Assembly (NCBI RefSeq): GCF_025766255.1
Contig: NW_026516777.1
Location: 88,973-152,972 of the forward strand
DNA: 64,000 nucleotides
Direction of reading: 5' to 3'
From: Zychaea mexicana
Taxonomy: Eukaryota; Mucoromycota; Mucoromycetes; Mucorales; Lichtheimiaceae
Positions within the stretch are counted from its first letter, which is position 1. The number at the start of each line of letters is the position of its first letter. Made by a program: the position numbers and the translations under genes. Positions 21,505-33,519 of the stretch are shown one piece after another. A model generated the notes under the pieces. That model was not told the origin of the DNA. It worked only from the letters and a program-made list of their open reading frames with translations, and searched no databases.

Positions 21505-22609
21505 TTATCCCCCGAGTCTTCCGACAATCGCCGTGCCTTTGACTGCCATGTTGCCGTTTTGATCTGCTACCCATACGTCATAATATCCGGGCTCATCGGA
21601 TTTAACCTTTCCTTGCACCTGGATTGGTTCATTGACAACAAGTGGTGCTCGGCATCGGTAGGACAAGGACTTGATATACTGAGTGTCATCCGTTTTCTTC
21701 AAATGCTTATTCAACTCGTTTATCATGAGCATAAACGACATAGGGCCATGTACCAAGCATCCACGGTGGTTTTCCACGGTGGTCGAGTAAATGTGATCGT
21801 AATGAATTAAATGCGAATTGAACGTGAGAGCTGAGAAACGGAACAATAAGATAGGCGAGGGTACCAAGTTCAAGCTGAAATCTGCTTTTGGTAATTCTGA
21901 GAAATACAAAAAAGCATGATTAATTGCAACTCTCTTTTTATTTCCCGCTGCGCATGAAAATCACATTACCTGCTGTTGGCTTCTTTGGCTTGGAGGCAAC
22001 TGGCTGTTCGGATGAAGAGGACTTCTTGTCTGTGGCCTGCACATAGACCCAGCATCGCGACTCGGTCATAACCCATCCCTTTTCGTTACTAATCCGCTTA
22101 TCCACCCAAATAAACACCGAATCTCCACGACGACCTGCTGGTCGAAACTGAATATCACGTATCGATGATTCCATATGAGCCTCGTCACCAACACGCAACG
22201 GATTGTCTGGGTTCCATTCCAACTCGCCCCCGGCCCACATACGGTGATGGAACGGTGAGGGCGGTTTCCAGTCCTGCTCGTAGCCGTCCGACGATAGCTC
22301 TTGTTCTGTAACGCGAGGCGGAAAATACGCCAGGTGCCAAGCAGGTGGCAAGGCGGTGCCGACCGACGGAAGACGGTCGTTCCGGTAGATGGGATCATTC
22401 ATCGTGTTGCCCATAAGATTAAACTGCGACGCCGTAATTGTGTCTTTTTCGACGATTTTCTTTTTGATGATAGCATCACGCCACTGTTCCAGTATCTTGG
22501 CCTTGTCCTCTTGCTGTACTAGCCGCGTTGTCGAAAAGAACAGACGAGGCGCGAATTGGGTGGCTCGCTGCTGCTGTGCAAGGAGTCGAAAGGCACGCGA
22601 TGGTATCAT
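21505..22609 (-). CDS. Mitochondrial 3-hydroxyacyl-thioester dehydratase, Htd2-like (343 aa)
   Basis: Dehydrates 3-hydroxyacyl-ACP/CoA in mitochondrial type II fatty-acid synthesis, which supplies lipoate precursors. Exons on the minus strand are 22609-21970 and 21896-21505, with a 73-nt GT-AG intron. The first residues (MIPSRAFRLLAQQQRATQFAPRL) are basic and lack acidic residues, as in a mitochondrial presequence. That is why this ATG is chosen over a frame extension to 22669. The N-terminal half contains the FAS1/MaoC-type dehydratase region (WHLAYFPPR, HHRMWAGGELEW). The C-terminal hot-dog domain carries RFSALTFNSHLIHYDHIY (residues 233-250), the segment expected to hold catalytic Asp/His, and CLVHGPMS. 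Length fits the two-hot-dog family. It diverges from the gene at 22981 across 371 nt. Confidence 0.88.
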
Positions 22610-22980
22610 ACTTCTGTAGCTGCCTAGGAAAGATAAATAATGGGGAAAAGAACACAAAGCGAGCAGCAACTGCTACCAAGGAGCCGTGGCGTTTTAAAGA
22701 GAAAGCTTTTTCTCACACCTACAGTTCCTGAATGAAGTAATGCGGTAACCGGGATACAAGATTTTCCGAAACGGGCCACATCATACGCTTTTTTTGATTT
22801 TTCTTCGGGTTTCCAAAAATGCCGACTCGTAGCAACTGCCGTCACTGTGATGAAACATGCGATTCATGCCGCAGCGTTAAGAGTATAAAAAACCCATGGA
22901 CAACCCACGCACAAAAGGCATCAACGTTTCTTTCTTTTCAATTTCACAAGATTTTTAACCAGTGCCACATCTGATACATC
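22610..22980. promoter_or_regulatory. Divergent promoter region
   Basis: 371 nt between two head-to-head start codons. TATAAAA at 22884-22890 lies 91 nt before the plus-strand start, followed by a CT-rich leader. No equally clear TATA box is seen for the minus-strand dehydratase. Confidence 0.5.
22884..22890 (+). promoter_or_regulatory. TATA box for the gene at 22981
   Basis: TATAAAA, with a short CAAC/TTTC-rich leader between it and the start codon. Confidence 0.55.
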
Positions 22981-23879
22981 ATGTCTGCATACGATCCCAA
23001 CCCCATCATTGGCGAAGAAAACACAAAGATCGATAAACTCGGCAATACTAAGGTCGAAGAAGATGATACGGATGATTCTGGACCAATGACAAGACATCAG
23101 CTGCGTAACGAACAGCGGAAAGCTCAACTCGGTCTTGCAGGTAGAAATTAAAATGGTTGCTTTTTTGTTATATATATTATGCGTGTGAGATCATGAGAGA
23201 GAGAGAGAGTGAGTGAGTGAGAGAAGGCTTTCGGTAGACGCAGAAATTTAATTGGAATTGTGTAGCCTCCCCACCTGATCGAAAGAGAGGTCCTGATCGC
23301 GGCATGCAAGATAACTGGGTGCAATCCCAAGGGAATGAGAGCAACCTAGTAGCACAGGAAGAGCAAGAGCTGCCACCTGTGCAGGATCGCCAAAGTGACT
23401 TTACTTACAAGTAAGAAACACTTGCCATCATGCTATCTGTTCACGGTACATACTTTCAGGGTTACTGACGTGGATTCTCTTACTCTGATCTTTTTAGCAA
23501 CAACGAGAAAAAGACTAGACAAGGTTGGGGCGATCTTATTGACGCTCAAACGTAAGTAGCTTTGATTTAGTGGGTCGCGCATTGCACTATAATATACGCT
23601 AGTAACTAAAGAATGTTTTTTTTCCGTCAAATATTAAACAGCGCTGTAGACGAGTTCGATCCCAATGACCCTGCCTCTGAAGAACAACAGAACTCTACAG
23701 CCACATCAAATGCTGATGATAACAGCATGTACAAGACCCTTGATGAGTATCACCCCGAATCGCGTCTGCCTAAAGGACTTGGTCGTGTTGAACCGCGTGC
23801 TCCCAACTCTGTACGAATCGATTCGTCTCAAGAACCGAAGAATGCCACACGCGTCCACGAGAGCATGGATGCCCGGTAG
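22981..23879 (+). CDS. Small hydrophilic protein of unknown function (198 aa)
   Basis: Exons are 22981-23140, 23266-23410, 23498-23551 and 23642-23879. All four join in frame with consensus GT-AG introns (125, 87 and 90 nt), which is strong evidence for a real gene. The product is highly polar and rich in Asp, Glu, Gln and Asn, with no signal peptide or membrane segment, so it is probably largely disordered. A more conserved-looking core is KKTRQGWGDLIDAQT in the middle, and a C-terminal segment is LPKGLGRVEPRAPNS. I do not recognise a family. A TATA box and leader precede it. Confidence 0.75.
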
Positions 23880-24992
23880 ATGGCACAAACTCGACAAGAA
23901 CTTGTTGTACATAGTAGCTTGATGTGCTGTCGGCTTGTATTCACATCACACGTACATACATACATTGGCTATATTACCATTTCGTTATCATTGATGGATT
24001 ATTAAAAAGAAAACTGTACATGAAACACAAGAAAACTTTTTTTACGCTTTTTGTCGAATCTCTAAATTCCAATACTTTAAGCAGCTACATTTGAGCATTT
24101 CACTTTGTAATCAACGAACGCTGTTCAGCAACGTCCACGACTTTCTCCTTGTGTGTTATATTGAATTAGAAGGTGGAAGCAAGTTAGGCATAAGGAGATT
24201 AGGGTATCACACACGTACACAAAAACCCAAAAAAAAAAAAACAAGTTTGGGTCACACAGTGTGTTGCTTATAGAATTTCATTGCTTTCTGTTTATTTCCA
24301 GTAAAACAACGAGATAGATAGCGGACCGGTAAACAACTGGTAGTGCCTTGGCTTATTTTGTTGATGGGCTTGGTTGGTGAAGAAAATGGATGAATTAAAG
24401 GAGAGGTTGAATACTGCACTAAGGAATACCGACTGATATGGCATGTTGTTGTTGTTGTTGTTACAAAGATTTGTTTTAGAAAGTGACATATTTTTAGCAT
24501 TCTTCATAGTATGGTTGAGACTTTCTAAAAGATGATCAGCAAAAAGTATTTACATTTATTAATAATATCGATAGATGTGATATCAATGACATAAAGCTGA
24601 CGTTTTTCAATAAGCCAGCGGCTTCATCGATTGACATTAAGATTGTGTTGTGTCGGGCGGTATTGCAGTAGTACTCGGACCATCATACTACTATCACTGC
24701 TTAAAGATGTTTATGCATGCACCATTATTGTGTGGCGCACACGCATAAGACTAAAAACGCATAATATATCTGAGCAACAACAACAAGTTGCCAGTACTAC
24801 GATAGAACTGAAGGTGGCTGTTTTTAGATCCTCATTCCGTCGGATGAACTCAATATCGCATGGCAGCGGGAAGGAGTATTGCATTTGTTATATTTCAAGC
24901 AAACACCGACAGGATAGGAATCCCGAGAGAACCGAAGAAATGGATATGCACTGCTACTCCTTCATGGCAGGCAGTTGCTGATCGTCTTGGCA

Positions 24993-25012
24993 CAGAGAGA
25001 GAGAGAGAGAGA
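24993..25012 (+). repeat. (GA)n microsatellite
   Basis: Ten uninterrupted GA units in non-coding DNA, followed 70 nt later by an imperfect GGGAGA tract. Confidence 0.9.
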
Positions 25013-25874
25013 GCGGTTATACAAAAATAAGGCAGGCTATTCTTAGTCTGGCAAGAAAAGTACATTGCAAGACAACAAGGCAGGAGAGGGAGAGGGAGAG
25101 GGAAAGGGAGAAGGAGCTGATCGATTGATTGGGCGGCCTAGCGATCAATAACCGGAAAAACAAAAAGAAGGCTAAGCAAAAGTTGGAGTTGATTTGGTTG
25201 CAGCCGAACGGGCGTATGATAACATAATAAGGGTGCATCAAATTACTTTTTACTCTTTTTAGCAGCACGCATCAAATTAGATCTTGTGGACATGTCTGCT
25301 GGCTGCCGATGATGATGCTTGTTGATGAAGAGGAAGACGCACAAGACGGGATAGAAGGTTTACCTGGTGCGCAGGCCCCAGCTTTTGCGGATGCGTGGTG
25401 ATGTTAACAAGTAGATCCTCCTCATTGAATGCGCGGGAATGACTCGCAGCAACGGCCAACCATTGTGATTGACTGATTGATTGGCGGCTCCAGCTCTTTT
25501 ATCGAAGCAAACGAAGGATCTAAAAAAGCCGACGATTGGCAATAATTAAAAAGGGGGGGGGGAAGAGAGTGGTAGGAAGGCTTCGTTTGTATGACGAGCA
25601 CAAGAAAGGAAAGGCTCATTGGTAAAAACAAATTCGCGCGGTTCTTTCTCTCCCTGTGACATTACGTTATGGTGTTTTACTAAGAGTATAGAGAAAGGGG
25701 AGGAGGGGGGGGGGTGGGGACGGAGGTCTGGAACCCAGTGGTACACACAATGTCCAATTTGGACATCGGTCATCTGATTGGCCATTTAATTAATGTCGTT
25801 TGATTTGTGGTTCCGCCCTCATTTCGCCCTGTAATAACAACGGCATCCACTACCATAAGCGCTTCAGAGCTTAC

Positions 25875-25884
25875 TATATAAATA
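25875..25884 (+). promoter_or_regulatory. TATA box, MAPK phosphatase gene
   Basis: TATATAAATA lies 93 nt before the start codon. A second TATATATAAA at 25891-25900 could also serve. A CT-rich leader follows. Confidence 0.55.
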
Positions 25885-25976
25885 CGGATGTATATATAAA
25901 CAGGACAGCATCTATCCGCCCCTACCCGCCCTTCTCTCTTTCTTCCCACATTCCTCGCCACCACTTTACCATAACA

Positions 25977-27275
25977 ATGACGGCCCCGCTTGCCACATCC
26001 AGCACGCCAGTCTTAACTAGCCTTTCGCCGCAAAGACCCTTCTCCTTCGCCGCCAGCGCATCTTCCTCCGGACTAGCAAGCCGTCGCCGAAACAACAAAA
26101 ATCTTTCGCTATGTTTGTCGGACTCGGCGCGTCTTGCATCAGCTCCCGCCACACCAAATCGAATGCAGTTCGACCTGACGCCAAACCAACCGCAACAGCA
26201 ACCGCAACAGCAACAGCAACAGCAGCAAGGCCCTTATCAACATGGCCCGCTGCAAATCATGCCACACTTATACCTGGGCGCCGAAGACAACGCTCTTGAC
26301 CTTGATCGCTTACGACGCCTTTCAATCGATTGCATGCTCAACGTTGCAGAGGAAGTGGTGCACCCGCAGGAACGCCAATTCGTCTCATTTGAAAGCATGT
26401 TTGAACGTCCTGCAAGCAGCAGCGTCATGCCCTCCCCGTCACTTTCGCGCGCGTCGACCGCGAGCAGCATTGCATCCAGCCTTCACACAATTACACCGCT
26501 CGAGCAGCACCCATCCTCTCCGAGATGGTTCGACAAACACGAGCATACCCTGTTACTACCAGGGGCAAAGAAGCAGCGACAGGCATCGGTTTCGTCAATT
26601 GGCTCAGTTTGCGACTCGCTATACAACACCAGCCATGGCACTAGCACCAGCAACCGCTTGGCAACACTGAACACATTATGCGAAAAGCAAAACATGGCAT
26701 ACAAGAAGTTACCGTGGAAGCACAACCAAGATAACCTCGTAAATGAACTCGACGCAGCCATCGCAGCCATTGATCGAGCACGTGACGCTGGACATACCAT
26801 CCTTGTCCATTGTCAATGTGGCGTTGCTCGCTCAGCCACAGTCATTATCGCTTACATCATGAAGACCATGAAACTCCCCATGCAAGAGGCATATGACTAT
26901 GTCAAGGCGCAGGCGCCGGGCATCAGTCCCAATCTTGCTCTCCTCTATCAATTACGCGAATATGAGCAGAAATTATCGCACCTTCGTGAAACTCTCCGAT
27001 CTTCCTCTACCTCTCTCCGCCCATCAACCTTGTGCGACAGGCCGTATCACCAGCACCAACCTCAACCGACAACGCCGAAAACACCCTCATCGCCTAAAAA
27101 GCCATTGTTCCTGTTTCGAAAATCGTCCCTTAGCTTGTCTTGGAAGCGTCGAATGGGCAAGTTTAAACAAGACGACAAGGCCTCCGACTTTGAGGGTTGG
27201 TGGAAGTCAAAGAAGCAGCAATCTTCAGTTTCAAGCCAAGGCAACAACGGAAGCAAAGTAACCTTACGGTGCTAG
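25977..27275 (+). CDS. Dual-specificity (MAP kinase) phosphatase, Msg5/Pmp1-like (432 aa)
   Basis: Dephosphorylates Thr and Tyr, expected to act on MAP kinases of cell-wall or pheromone pathways. It is a single exon. The catalytic loop HCQCGVARSAT has Cys279 and Arg285 (HCX5R), followed by IIAYIMKTMKLPMQEAYDYVK as in fungal Msg5/Pmp1 proteins. The phosphatase fold opens at about residue 93 (IMPHLYLGAEDNALD). It is interrupted by a roughly 100-residue Ser/Pro-rich insertion before YKKLPWKHNQDN. In that segment the usual general-acid Asp is not obvious, which may be normal for this subfamily. The N-terminus is Ser/Ala-rich with a Gln run (about residues 70-83). The C-terminal ~70 residues are basic and Ser/Lys-rich. 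The start is the first ATG after the TATA box; upstream in-frame codons are probably leader. Confidence 0.88.
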   Translation: MTAPLATSSTPVLTSLSPQRPFSFAASASSSGLASRRRNNKNLSLCLSDSARLASAPATPNRMQFDLTPNQPQQQPQQQQQQQQGPYQHGPLQIMPHLYLGAEDNALDLDRLRRLSIDCMLNVAEEVVHPQERQFVSFESMFERPASSSVMPSPSLSRASTASSIASSLHTITPLEQHPSSPRWFDKHEHTLLLPGAKKQRQASVSSIGSVCDSLYNTSHGTSTSNRLATLNTLCEKQNMAYKKLPWKHNQDNLVNELDAAIAAIDRARDAGHTILVHCQCGVARSATVIIAYIMKTMKLPMQEAYDYVKAQAPGISPNLALLYQLREYEQKLSHLRETLRSSSTSLRPSTLCDRPYHQHQPQPTTPKTPSSPKKPLFLFRKSSLSLSWKRRMGKFKQDDKASDFEGWWKSKKQQSSVSSQGNNGSKVTLRC

Positions 27276-27584
27276 AGTTTTTTTTTCTCTGTTACATATA
27301 CACTCCCTTAATTATGCCCATAGTATGGCCCGCCTACAACATCTTATTCACGCATTTTCACACATATTCACGCATGCATACTTCTTTGTCACCCAGCTCG
27401 CGTTTTGCCAACCCCCCCCCCATTTCTCCAGCTTCTCTATTTCATCCTTCTTTCTCCACTGTACATATACCTATTCGCGCTTGTACACTCTTTATCGTAT
27501 TGTAGTATCGGCTGTATCTTGTAGTATATATTAAAATGTCGCTTGTATAAAAAAGGCTCCAACAATTATTCCGACTTGTATTGT

Positions 27585-27590
27585 AATAAA
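27585..27590 (+). terminator. Polyadenylation signal, MAPK phosphatase gene
   Basis: AATAAA in TTGTAATAAAGTACTG, 310 nt after the stop codon. Confidence 0.5.
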
Positions 27591-27763
27591 GTACTGTCGC
27601 ACTAACTTTGACCGCGGAAAACGCTATCTTCCAAACAATTGGCGAACCAATGAGCAATGCACACTGCTATCCTTTCTCCCGTTTTACTATTCCAGGATAA
27701 GCGGGGAATCTTCTCGTCGGCTATTGTTACGGATTGGGGTTGAGAGTGAGAGTGCAATAAGCC

Positions 27764-27803
27764 AAAGAGAGACAGAGAGAGACAGAGAGAGAGAGAGAGA
27801 GAG
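27764..27803 (+). repeat. GA-rich imperfect microsatellite
   Basis: GAGAGACAGAGAGAGAC units passing into pure (GA)n, in non-coding DNA. Confidence 0.85.
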
Positions 27804-29425
27804 CGAGTGAGTGGTCGAGTGAGAGAACAGAGAAAACAAGAATTATCCCTCAGCTCCAAAGACATCGTACTACCATAATTACGTAGATTGATGATTGATT
27901 TACCCGAATAGGCTTTCGAAAAGACATTAACTGAGAATGGCTATACAACTAGTCCAAATCCTTTTCTTAAGGTAAACAGCACAACACAATGATCTATGAA
28001 TAGCAGCATGCTTTCTTAATCAGTTGAGAAGTTTCCGAAAAGGAAAGATTACAACCTTTTTGTCCATTCGTCTTACTGGACCATTAAGCTACTTTGCTTT
28101 GTCTTACAAATCCACAAAACATTTGTTTTTACCATGAAGCTTGAAGATCATTGTCATTTTCGGCAATTTGGATATTATAACCTCAGTTTTTACTTGGGTA
28201 TTACAAGATGGTTCGAGCACTTTGTTGCTAATAATTGCTTTTTGCCAATGGATCTACCATAACTCGTCCAGCCCAGCCCAGCTCTCTCTGTTCCGTTCCT
28301 TCTCAATTCTAAGCTTGCGTTCATCATTTACCCCAGGTGTGCACAAAGTGTAACAGAGTTGAGCTAGCGAATATTAGCATACTAAACTTCAGCAAGTAGC
28401 AAGCTCGCTCATGATGCATACAATCAATAAAGTGTTGTTAGATCATGCTAATAATGAAATTCATATGACTCAGCCCCCCCTCTCCTACTTCAGATCAATT
28501 GCGTGCTAAGTTTTAAGCAATTTTTCGTTATTTTAATGAGTGGAGCACTAAAAGGGGGCAATACTGGTTTTGCAATGGAATATCTTTTAAACATTACACT
28601 GTATCAGGACCAGAAATCATATGTTGTGTACTCATTGTTATCACTACGCCAAACTTCCACTGCGTTGGAGCTACTGCCACATCAATTTCAGGAGATCAAT
28701 CATGTACATACTAAGCTACTACGTGTCATTTGTTGTTGCAATTGCTGCTATGTCGCTGTCCAATATGATCTTAGAGTAAATGGATCTCAATTGTTCGGTG
28801 TGTTTATGGAGGTATATAATGACAACAACAACATTTGGATAAGCTAGTATGTATTGGATCTTTCCTCCCAGTTAGCATCGTAGTAAAATCAGTTTGCGTC
28901 GCTGGGAAGGTAGATATTGCGCCGGGGTTTAATTATCTTGTGTACCTGCCAGCTTCCATCCAGGCAAATGCTCTTCCCATGTGTACAACAAGCAATTTGT
29001 GAAATTGTAGTCTGGGATAAGTGCTACATGTCATGCATAGCAACATTAGTACTCATTTTCCTTATCAGTTGTTTACGCTCCATAAAGGGTTAAGCCATCT
29101 TCTTATACACATTCGTTAATTCAAGCTGTTGACTTTGGATGATGCGCATTATATTACTTCTTGAATATATAATGGAAGTAATGTGGTATATACTTCTCTC
29201 TGACTCACTGTAAGTGATTAAAAAATACATTGACAAGTGAACATAAAACTTATATAGAAGTCGACACTGCTCTAAAAGAAGGAAGGAAATGGGAGGTGAT
29301 ATGATGACAGGTATGATAGAGAGAAAGTTTACCAAGGGGAAAAGAGGAGGGGATATAAATGAAATGCAGGTAGTTGGCGTTGTCCGCAAGGAAAATGCAA
29401 CGAAAATAAGACTTGGGAATATGTT

Positions 29426-32177
29426 TTATGCAACAGATTCATCATCTTCGTCGCTGTTATAGTAGAATGCTTGGGATTCTGCTGCTTGTGCTTCAATTTC
29501 TTTGCCATCCATGATTTCGCGACGATCAGTAAACTGGGCAAGGAACTTGCGTCGACGATTTTCTTCTTTACGCCATTCCTTTTCCTGTAGCGGTCCCGAG
29601 CCATCCGGCATACTTGCACGTCGCCCAGACAAAAAGATGACTTCGTCATTGCTGCCCGAAGCGTCATCACTCACCATAGCCAATGACGCTCGCTTTTGCG
29701 CTCGTGGTCGCTGTTCCTGTTTGTTCTGTCTTCGTACTAGTTTCCTTCCCTGGAGAATGGCGTTTTCTATCCTTAAACGGTTGGATATCATGGAGATATT
29801 AGGCCATGTCCGTGCTCGACCAACATCCATGGCATGCTTCATTCGCTCCTCTGTAGGATTCGATATGATATGGATCCAGTCAAGTAAGTTGGTCTTGGGC
29901 TTTTTTTTGATTTTATTTTGGATGATAAAATAATTGAAAGTGAGTAATGTTTTATTTGAGAATATAATCCGAGTGCTATCCAGCCTTCACTTACCAATAT
30001 GGTGACAGTGCCATCAAACTTTTGAAGCCAAATATAACTCCAATCTTGGTTCATGATCTTTGGTAATAAATCCAAATCTCGAAGGACTTTGAGCCACTTT
30101 GTCAAGTCCAGTTTCAGAAATTGTTCAGCGGCCGATGCAAGAAAACCACCACGCCTAGATCGTTTTGGCCGATTCAATACAACCACATCAACATGTGAAT
30201 ATGCGTATATTTTCTCATAGCAGAATTTAACTTACCAGCCTTTACCCCATCGATGTGTAACAGGCCTTCCAGGGCTTCCTTGGTTAGCGTAGAAGAAGAG
30301 ATGGATGTGTGGGTTGACCTGGCTCACTATTGTGTAGTTGACGCCAAAGCTGTTGTACAATGTCTGGGTGGGAATATCCGTGCGCAAGCTACCATCTTTG
30401 AACTTGAGGCCATAGTTGTACGGTGTCAAATGATTCGATCGAGGGGTCTTCTGGAGCAGGACCATCGGGTTAAGAATCTATATAGCAAATACACACAGAA
30501 TACACGATTAATGCTATCATCAAATTGTCTGTTATTTCCCACATGTCAAGTAGGGTTTCCCTTCATACCCCTGGAATTGCAGCTGACGCCATGATGGCGC
30601 TCCAAATGACACAGTTTGGCGCCGTGATATAGTTGAGAAGCTTCGGTGGTGAATGAGGATCATTCGGCACCACAGTAACATTGAAGATACGTCCAGTGCG
30701 CTCATATGCTTCTTTGAAGGTAAGGGATCCACGACAAAACCATAATGCGAGGCGACACCACTGGTCACTGTCAAAAATGGCTCCAGTAGTTGCGTATCGA
30801 GCAATATGTGCAATCAATGAATCGTGAACAAACTTGATCTTGTGTGACAATTCAGGTACCAGCACCTGTCGCAGCTCCTCATCAGTGCGGGTACATAGAA
30901 TTGCACCCATCAGAGCACCAGCTGAAGTACCAGTAATAATCGGTGGCAAAAGTCGTCGATCTAAAAGTTCGCGGATGACACCCAGATGATAATAACCGAA
31001 CCCGGCACCACCGGAAAGACAGAACGCAGAACGACCATAATTTTTCGAGTACAATTTAAACCCCAAACGCTTGTCTTCAAGTGAAATGTGCTTATTTTTG
31101 GCCAATGCTTCGATGGATCGAGTTACTATCGTTTTTTACGGTCAGTCCATTTTCGGGGTTAGTTTCTCCACCAAGCGAACGGTTTTTATTTACCTTCATC
31201 AACGTATTCTTCAACCAAGTTCTTGGTACCAAGATATGTGTTACTGTACAGCTTAGCGTTTTCTATACCGGCAAAATTCTGTTTCAGACATGCGTACAGC
31301 ACGTCTTTAAGGTTGGTGGCAGCCTCGACGTCATGCTCTGCATTGGCTCTGTACAGTCTAAGATGCCGAACGACTTTTTGAATAAGACGGTAGTCGTAAA
31401 AACTGTAGGGCGCCGACTCCTTCCATGCATCTTTGCCCATGTATCTGTCCAGTGCATCTGCAGCTTGACACCATTCCTCGTAAGATTCTGCAGCTCGTAA
31501 TTTGCTACGTAGCCGGCGCCGTTTTCCGCGCCTGTAAACAACGACAACAATGATGAGTTTTTTGTATTTTTTTGTTCTGGTAAGTCATGCTTATTTGTTT
31601 ACCAGCTAAATAAACTTTCCCATGCGCGCACTACTTGGCGCAGCCCAATATACAGTATCAGTTCGATTACAATGATGGTGCCTATGCCAATCTGTATAGC
31701 CAGAGCAAGGAAACATAATGCATGAAATAAAATTCCCGTTATTATATTAAGCAATCTCGTGAGTCCCTCTTTCTCTCCGCTCCTTTCTCCTCCCGTCAAA
31801 ATATTGAAGGAGAACAAATAAAGGCTCACCATCAATGGGTATCGTAAAAGCGTATACGAGATGCCATTCGGCGCTCCGATTGCATCCTTGTCGCGAGAAC
31901 TCGTTTTTTTGCGACTGATCCAACGAGGCTTCTCGAACGTTCTCGCTGCTGGAATATGTTCCGAGCCTGCTTCTGACCCGCTATATGGATCCTGAGCTAA
32001 TGCACGTGCAAGATCTTTAATATGGTCAAGGTTTATGAAATCTTGATCGAATTCGCCATTGACATGACGACGGTTTTCTTTGGTGCTGATTGCGGGGCTG
32101 TCGATTGAAGATGCAGAGTCGTACGAATCCCGAGAAACACGCGCCATTTTCGTATGCTTTCGATGCAAGTCGTCCAT
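29426..32177 (-). CDS. Patatin-like triacylglycerol lipase, Tgl3/4/5 family (781 aa)
   Basis: Hydrolyses storage triacylglycerol at the lipid-droplet surface. Minus-strand exons are 32177-31603, 31531-31194, 31125-30569, 30477-30236, 30154-29995 and 29899-29426. All five GT-AG introns (68-95 nt) keep frame. Residues ~100-190 contain hydrophobic segments (membrane or droplet anchor). The DUF3336-type region follows (LRAAESYEEWCQAADALDRY, then GKDAWKE). The patatin core has the oxyanion loop SGGAGFGYYHLG (342-353), the nucleophile in GTSAG (Ser372) and the dyad Asp518 in DGSLRTDIP. The C-terminal 270 residues include WPNISMISNRLRIEN, as in yeast Tgl proteins, and an acidic end (NSDEDDESVA). The frame stays open slightly upstream, but this is the first ATG. 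All catalytic residues are present. Confidence 0.9.
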
Positions 32178-33519
32178 GGAATGTATGCTTAGCACAGAAC
32201 AAGTAAGCGGAAGGGAAAGAGAATGAAATAGAGAGATGGAAGAGAAAGAAAAGTCAAATAATCGGCGCCTTTTTCTGCTGCCATTTTATGAAGTCTAGTT
32301 GGTTTTCATCCAATGACCGTCCATATGGGGGAAGGTCCTCCCCAATCAACCGATTAAGGCTTTCATGCCGTCTGTTGAAATTCAATGCGTTAAAGCTATC
32401 ACTACTACAATAGCATGTGAGGTCATTTGACCACAGAGTCTTTCTTTTCAAAGATGCTCTAAAGCTGCACCTGGAGTCGTCAAGAACGGTCTGTGTTCCT
32501 GCTGCAGCGAGCAACACATACTCCCCTTAATTCAACCCTCTTTGACTCCTTGTTTTCCAGAGGAGGTGCTAATATCTTGTGATCCTTTAAATTAACATGC
32601 GATTCCTATCAGATGAAGCGCCCCAGAGTTTGGTACGCTAGAGGACTACCAACAAATTATCTGAGGTAACCATGACGAAGGTTTTGTCCTACCCTCTTTT
32701 TTCTGGTTTGTTCTTTTGCCACGAAAGTGCAGGATCGGTCGGCTGCTGTTTCTAAACAAATGAATTGGGACTTTGAAGGGAGAATAAACTTTGTGCCGAG
32801 AGAGGCACTTCTTGGTTTGTGCTTCAACACTGTTTGAATCCTACAGTTACAGTTTGTTTTCTGAACACAACACTGTCTAAACAGGCTGACCGGTTACCTA
32901 GAGCTTGTGGTGGCAGTAGGACTTATTTACACACAGATGTTGATATTCATCTACTAAGTTTTGAGTGTCTACTTCATTGTGAGCTGTATAGACATAGGCG
33001 AAACTCGAGTTGATACGGACACTGATTACTATTAGGTGTTTTCTGCTTGTCTTCCCACCGAAGCATTATGGAAGCTGGCTATGATACTGGTATGGTTAAT
33101 TTTGCCGGACTGGAGCTGCAAAGCATTCGAGAATATATTTATAGCACTCGAAAATTGGGATAAAATATATGTACGTGAGACAGCAAATGCGACCACACAG
33201 TTCGGTGCTTCAATTTTTTTTGTCGGTTGTCTTATGAGTGAGCAACTGCCCTAAAAAAATGAAGCTGGTAACGTTTCACCTCTTTGAAAAGAGCAGTATC
33301 AATGTACGATGCCATTTAGAAAGAAAAAAAGGAGGAGCATCTTTCTATCGAAACCCTTTATATTTGGACTGCAATTAACTTTATATTATTTTCTTTATCT
33401 TAGTCTTTTCTTCTCTCTCCTCTTGATAACAACAAACAGAGGTCTCCCTCTTCTACACATATACGTACTTCGAGAGACGAAGAATAACTTTTTTTCAAGT
33501 TGGTCAGTGGCAGTCGACA
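32178..33519. other. Divergent intergenic region
   Basis: 1.3 kb between the head-to-head lipase and RhoGEF genes. Short frames (for example 32254-32517 -) have no recognisable content. A CT-rich leader precedes the RhoGEF start from about 33395. No clear TATA box was found for the lipase. Confidence 0.4.

Larger units (their letters stand above)
23880..25976. other. Intergenic region with simple repeats
   Basis: The 3' UTR of the preceding gene, then about 1.7 kb with no convincing gene. Overlapping minus-strand frames between 25017 and 25964 run through GA-rich low-complexity and lack homologous-looking motifs. Simple repeats are a GTT run near 24447, (GA)n at 24993-25012, a GAGAGGGA tract at about 25084-25112, and poly-G runs at 25553-25562 and 25705-25716. 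The last ~110 nt form the phosphatase promoter. Confidence 0.45.
27276..29425. other. Intergenic region
   Basis: 27276-27590 is CT-rich 3' UTR with AATAAA at 27585-27590. A GA-rich tract lies at 27764-27803. A minus-strand frame (27602-27865) runs through the GA tract and is probably spurious. A plus frame at about 28536-28847 (LELLPHQFQEINHVHTKLLR) has no recognised family and may be a transposon scrap. Nothing else is supported. Confidence 0.4.

Noticed and set aside
25017..25964. A ladder of minus-strand ORFs upstream of the MAPK phosphatase
   Set aside because: They overlap one another in different frames, run through GA/CT low-complexity and carry no recognisable motif. A possible small spliced gene at 25277-25459 could not be supported.
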